From a virus, in IMG/VR virus record IMGVR_UViG_3300043438_002264, positions 1-64,000 of that record: DNA of 64,000 nt; one strand, given 5' to 3'. Positions 61,247 through 64,000 of the stretch are shown here, piece by piece. Within the stretch, counting starts at the first letter, position 1, and every line of letters starts with the position of its first letter. The notes beneath the pieces are model-generated. The model did not search any database. It saw only the letters and a program-made list of their open reading frames with translations, and was not told where the DNA came from. Both the position numbers and the translations under genes were made by a program.

Positions 61247-61455
61247 TATCTACTTTCGATTTCGGCAGAAGCCTCTTTAACCTTTTCTGCTAGCTTGTTT
61301 TCAACAAACTCATAAACTCGCTCGAAAGCCTCGTTTGTAGTTTCGGCTTCACGCTTATTGTCAGAAACCTCTAGATCGATTCTTAGTGACTGAAAGTTGC
61401 CAAGATTCAATGTGTATCCTAGTGCTACCTTGACTTTAGTGTTTTCGTTTTCCAT
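61246..61455 (-). CDS. small hypothetical protein
   Basis: A 69-residue protein beginning MENENTKVKVALGYTLNLG, then a charged helix. Coupled to the next gene at 61246. Family not named. A similar VALGYTLN start occurs in small actinophage replication-region proteins (recollection). Confidence 0.65.
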   Translation of the reverse strand: MENENTKVKVALGYTLNLGNFQSLRIDLEVSDNKREAETTNEAFERVYEFVENKLAEKVKEASAEIESR

Positions 61456-61470
61456 ACCCGTATCTTTCTA

Positions 61471-62013
61471 TTAAATAGATTCAGACCAAACTGGAATGAA
61501 TCGCCCATCTTCTGTTTTAGTATAAGTAAGTATACCATCTCCCATACGCCTTGTCAACTCTTGACGTGTTGGCGTAATATCGTTGGTTATCAGCTTATCC
61601 AATCTTGGTCTACCCATGTGGTAGGTAGCAAGTATATCACGAATTTCTCTTACCTGTGATTCTGAATAATATGATCTAACTTGCCATGCAGTTTCTCCAC
61701 CTTTTTGAGATCCTGTAGGAAGGGGAATTACCCCTCTTTTCATTAGACTAGGCATATACTTTTTATGACGATTAACCAAAGAGGCTGTTTCACCAACTGT
61801 ATAAGCTCTCTCTCTGTTCTTTTTAAAGTCTGAGATTAGGCAGCTTTCTATTTGATCTTTAATAATATTATAAACAGACATGATTCCGTTTGACTTATTC
61901 AAGTGATGAACTCTTACAAGGTGCCCGTTTAAAAACCAAACTTTTTTGTTTCCTGGAATTGCTGGGGCAGAATTATATTCTGACATATCCATTGGACCAT
62001 GTTTTTTGCCCAT
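61471..62013 (-). CDS. MerR/excisionase-like DNA-binding protein
   Basis: A 180-residue protein with YTVGETASLVNRHKKYMPSL followed by YYSESQVREIRDIL, a winged-helix MerR-like arrangement. The C-terminal part has PRLDKLITNDITPTRQELTR. It lies between tail genes and replication genes and may regulate one of them. Confidence 0.65.
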   Translation of the reverse strand: MGKKHGPMDMSEYNSAPAIPGNKKVWFLNGHLVRVHHLNKSNGIMSVYNIIKDQIESCLISDFKKNRERAYTVGETASLVNRHKKYMPSLMKRGVIPLPTGSQKGGETAWQVRSYYSESQVREIRDILATYHMGRPRLDKLITNDITPTRQELTRRMGDGILTYTKTEDGRFIPVWSESI

Positions 62014-62017
62014 TATA

Positions 62018-62461
62018 TTAGTCTGGAATACCTATTGCAATGATGTGAACTTTAAGGGCCAAAGACCCTCCTGTATTAAAGCGAACAATGCCGTTAACAG
62101 ATGAGTTGGTAACGCTTTGAATAATAACTGACACGTTTTGGCCAGAAGAAGTTCCTTCAATTAAAACTGGAGTAATCGTTACAATTGGCGGGTACCTGTA
62201 TTCTCCCTTAAAAGAGTAAGAAAAAGACTGTGTGGTTTCGGCTGTCACATTTGTAAGGGTGGGATAGATTACTTTTTCTCCAGCGACTACCTTGGTGTCT
62301 GTAAGCAAGGTGCTTTCATTTCCACTTGTAGTATCAATAGATGCGTACTTATATCTTGCTGAAGATATTTGTGACGAAAGGTCATTAATTGCTTCTACAA
62401 TTTGATAAACATATGATACGTCTAGAGGCTGTCCTCTATCTGGAGTTGGTATTTTGGCCAT
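62018..62461 (-). CDS. putative tail or virion protein, predicted leaderless
   Basis: A 147-residue beta-rich protein (GEYRYPPIVTITPVL, VSVIIQSVTNSSVNGIV). The start MAKIPTPDRGQPLDVSYVYQ resembles fibre-attachment proteins. TATAAT (62472-62467) lies five bases before the ATG. Confidence 0.6.
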   Translation of the reverse strand: MAKIPTPDRGQPLDVSYVYQIVEAINDLSSQISSARYKYASIDTTSGNESTLLTDTKVVAGEKVIYPTLTNVTAETTQSFSYSFKGEYRYPPIVTITPVLIEGTSSGQNVSVIIQSVTNSSVNGIVRFNTGGSLALKVHIIAIGIPD

Positions 62462-62503
62462 AGCTAATTATAACACAAACCTGGCAAAATAGCTATCTAC
62501 TTG

Positions 62504-62953
62504 CTATCTTGATGTTGCCTCTAGGCTGCAGATTGTCAAGACGTTGTTTACAACCTTTTCAATCCCAGCAAGTTGAATTTTTACACGGATATCCGTGTGA
62601 ACCTCTTGCTTTAAAAATGAGTATGTGTGTATTGGAGAAGACCCGTGATAGAAATATTCTTGCCAAGCAATTGTACTAGTTCCTGGATTATAGATACCAA
62701 AACTTACAAAAATATCATATAATGATTTAAGGTTTGTGTCTCCCCAGATCGCCGTCACACCAGAGGCACTATTTATTTGTAAGTCTCCAGAAACTTGCTC
62801 TATAAACGGTGTGGCATCTAATTTATAAACTGGGGACCAGTGAGAGGTTCTGTTTTTGTCTTCTGAAATAATTCTATATCTTAGCAAGTATTCACCATCA
62901 GGAGATAATGGTGGAAAATCTTTTTTTTCAATAGTTACTTTTTTAACTGACAA
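62504..62953 (-). CDS. putative tail or baseplate protein
   Basis: A 149-residue protein with LSPDGEYLLRYRIISEDKNR, similar to Fn3- or fibre-like domains in phage tails, and a beta-rich remainder. Overlaps the next gene by 11 nt. Confidence 0.6.
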   Translation of the reverse strand: MSVKKVTIEKKDFPPLSPDGEYLLRYRIISEDKNRTSHWSPVYKLDATPFIEQVSGDLQINSASGVTAIWGDTNLKSLYDIFVSFGIYNPGTSTIAWQEYFYHGSSPIHTYSFLKQEVHTDIRVKIQLAGIEKVVNNVLTICSLEATSR

Positions 62954-64000
62954 CGTCTATCCCCAAGTCAACATCTAAAGCAAAACGAAATTCTACTAGG
63001 TTTGCAGTATTAGGAATTTTAACAATTGGCAAAGCATCTTGAGATTTTACTACAGAATATCCCGTTAATCCGTAAAGAGGATTGACAGATGTAGTGTTTT
63101 CTAGCCTCAAAGCATCTAAGGCAACGTAGTAATCGTCTGTTGGATTTCCTACAGAGTCTAATACTGATGCCCAAATTTTAACAACAGTCACAGAGTTCCA
63201 AGTAAAGGTTGAACTTTTAACTAAATCTTTTAGTGGTTTTGTGACTACGACATATCTATTATTCTCAAAGTCTTGTTGACCAGACCCAGTTCCGTTTTGA
63301 ATATCTACCTGAAGCTGAGCATAGTTTGTTGCAGAGTCGCTATCTGATGAAGCAAACTCCACCAAAACCTTTACTCTGCTTGGCTCTACACTATCATATG
63401 CATTTTTGTTAACTACAGAAAAAGCAAACCTTAACTCATCAGAAGCAGAATTTCTATTAAAATCAATACTTGCTCCAGTTAAATGTATATGATTTGAACC
63501 CACTGCTGGAACCATTCTTGAACCACTTAGAGACAAAGTTGATTCTCCGCCAGCCATTAAAATAATATTGTTTAAATACCTACAAGATTCATACCTTGTT
63601 ATCCTAGACTCATTAAGCAGTGTTCTGTTGTCTGCATTAGTTTGAAAAACTGGTGATGTCTGAATAATATCGTCTGGGTCTGCTTCTGTTCCTAGCGGCT
63701 GAGTAATTGTTGGAATTGTGACGGCAGCTGTATCAGTATGATATTCCCAATTTTCGGTTCTAGTAAAAGAGTAAATTGGTTTGCTGTCATAGGCTCCTGC
63801 AGTTGGATTTGATCCTGAAGAGTAAACTCCAATCTCAGTAATTTCATATCTTTCAATAGTTGGAAGCTCTGCAGTTAAAACAATTTTTGATATTCCATTT
63901 TCATTGACATACCCTCTTGAAGTAATGGGCACACGAAACATTTCAAAGTCTAGCTGCTTTTTATCTAATATATCTTGAATATCATTACCCGTAAAGGCAT
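62943..64000 (-). CDS. tail or baseplate protein (cut by right edge)
   Basis: An open frame continues past ATG 63941 to the right edge, so the true start is outside. Visible text: DKKQLDFEMFRVPITSRGYV, YEITEIGVYSSGSNPTAG and later beta-rich blocks (VNKNAYDSVEPSRVKVLVEF). The EIGVY pattern fits baseplate- or fibre-type proteins. Confidence 0.65.
   Translation of the reverse strand, partial: AFTGNDIQDILDKKQLDFEMFRVPITSRGYVNENGISKIVLTAELPTIERYEITEIGVYSSGSNPTAGAYDSKPIYSFTRTENWEYHTDTAAVTIPTITQPLGTEADPDDIIQTSPVFQTNADNRTLLNESRITRYESCRYLNNIILMAGGESTLSLSGSRMVPAVGSNHIHLTGASIDFNRNSASDELRFAFSVVNKNAYDSVEPSRVKVLVEFASSDSDSATNYAQLQVDIQNGTGSGQQDFENNRYVVVTKPLKDLVKSSTFTWNSVTVVKIWASVLDSVGNPTDDYYVALDALRLENTTSVNPLYGLTGYSVVKSQDALPIVKIPNTANLVEFRFALDVDLGIDVVS

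Overview
The window reads as part of a large, AT-rich, double-stranded DNA tailed phage of an actinobacterium. Phage origin is shown by a large terminase (46818-48599), a terminase-small-like partner, a replisome cassette (DnaE-type polymerase, primase, DnaB-type helicase, RecA, RuvC-like resolvase, Cas4-like exonuclease), lysis-type enzymes, tail or fibre proteins and five tRNAs. An actinobacterial host is suggested by a WhiB regulator (25080-25364), class Ib ribonucleotide reductase with NrdI and a NrdH-like redoxin, many apparently leaderless genes, and a secreted Ig-like/coiled-coil protein (45906-46787) that resembles cell-surface proteins of freshwater Actinobacteria. The last point is recollection and was not searched.

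Layout. From 1 to 5303 lie short plus-strand genes, mostly unknown, with a DUF932-like protein and a set of promoters sharing the core TGTCRNNGGGT placed 5 nt before the -10 box. From 5304 to 6364 there is almost no clear coding sequence: repeated TTTTTCCCAAAT and TTACGAWCC words, a two-copy 21-nt-period repeat and a tight cluster of DnaA-box matches (6024-6084). This looks like a replication origin at the point where plus genes from the left meet minus genes from the right. From 6365 to 13285 (mostly minus) come a tRNA, an NlpC/P60 hydrolase, a secreted trypsin-like protease, a sulfotransferase-like protein, a GlcNAc-type glycosyltransferase and a probable virion protein. From 13338 to 18621 (mainly plus) come a 2OG-Fe(II) oxygenase, Hsp20, a membrane protein and a sugar operon (two GT-A-like proteins, cytidylyltransferase, FkbM methyltransferase, GT4).

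From 18618 to 22508 (minus) lies a second sugar operon (GT61, nucleotidyltransferase, cupin, GDPD-like, JmjC/cupin-like, Stealth-like). From 22578 to 27959 come a holin-like protein, an SGNH hydrolase, small Cys-rich proteins, WhiB and an M23 endolysin. From 27974 to 42312 come more glycosyltransferases and oxygenases, three DUF6065-like paralogues, a phage-borne RsmI-like methylase, four tRNAs, a fibre-like protein, a NodU-type carbamoyltransferase, a proteasome/HslV-like Ntn hydrolase, holin-like proteins and a Pro/Glu-rich secreted protein that seems to use an ATT start. From 42373 to 61455 lie nrdIEF, the surface-type protein, the packaging genes and the replication and recombination genes. 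From 61471 to 64000 tail or baseplate-type genes begin and run off the right edge.

The replication genes could be fed by the reductase and could start from host DnaA at the oriC-like cluster. The sugar genes together could build or modify a glycan on the host surface or the virion. Secreted proteases and hydrolases would act at the cell envelope. All functions are inferred from sequence read by eye; no database search was run.
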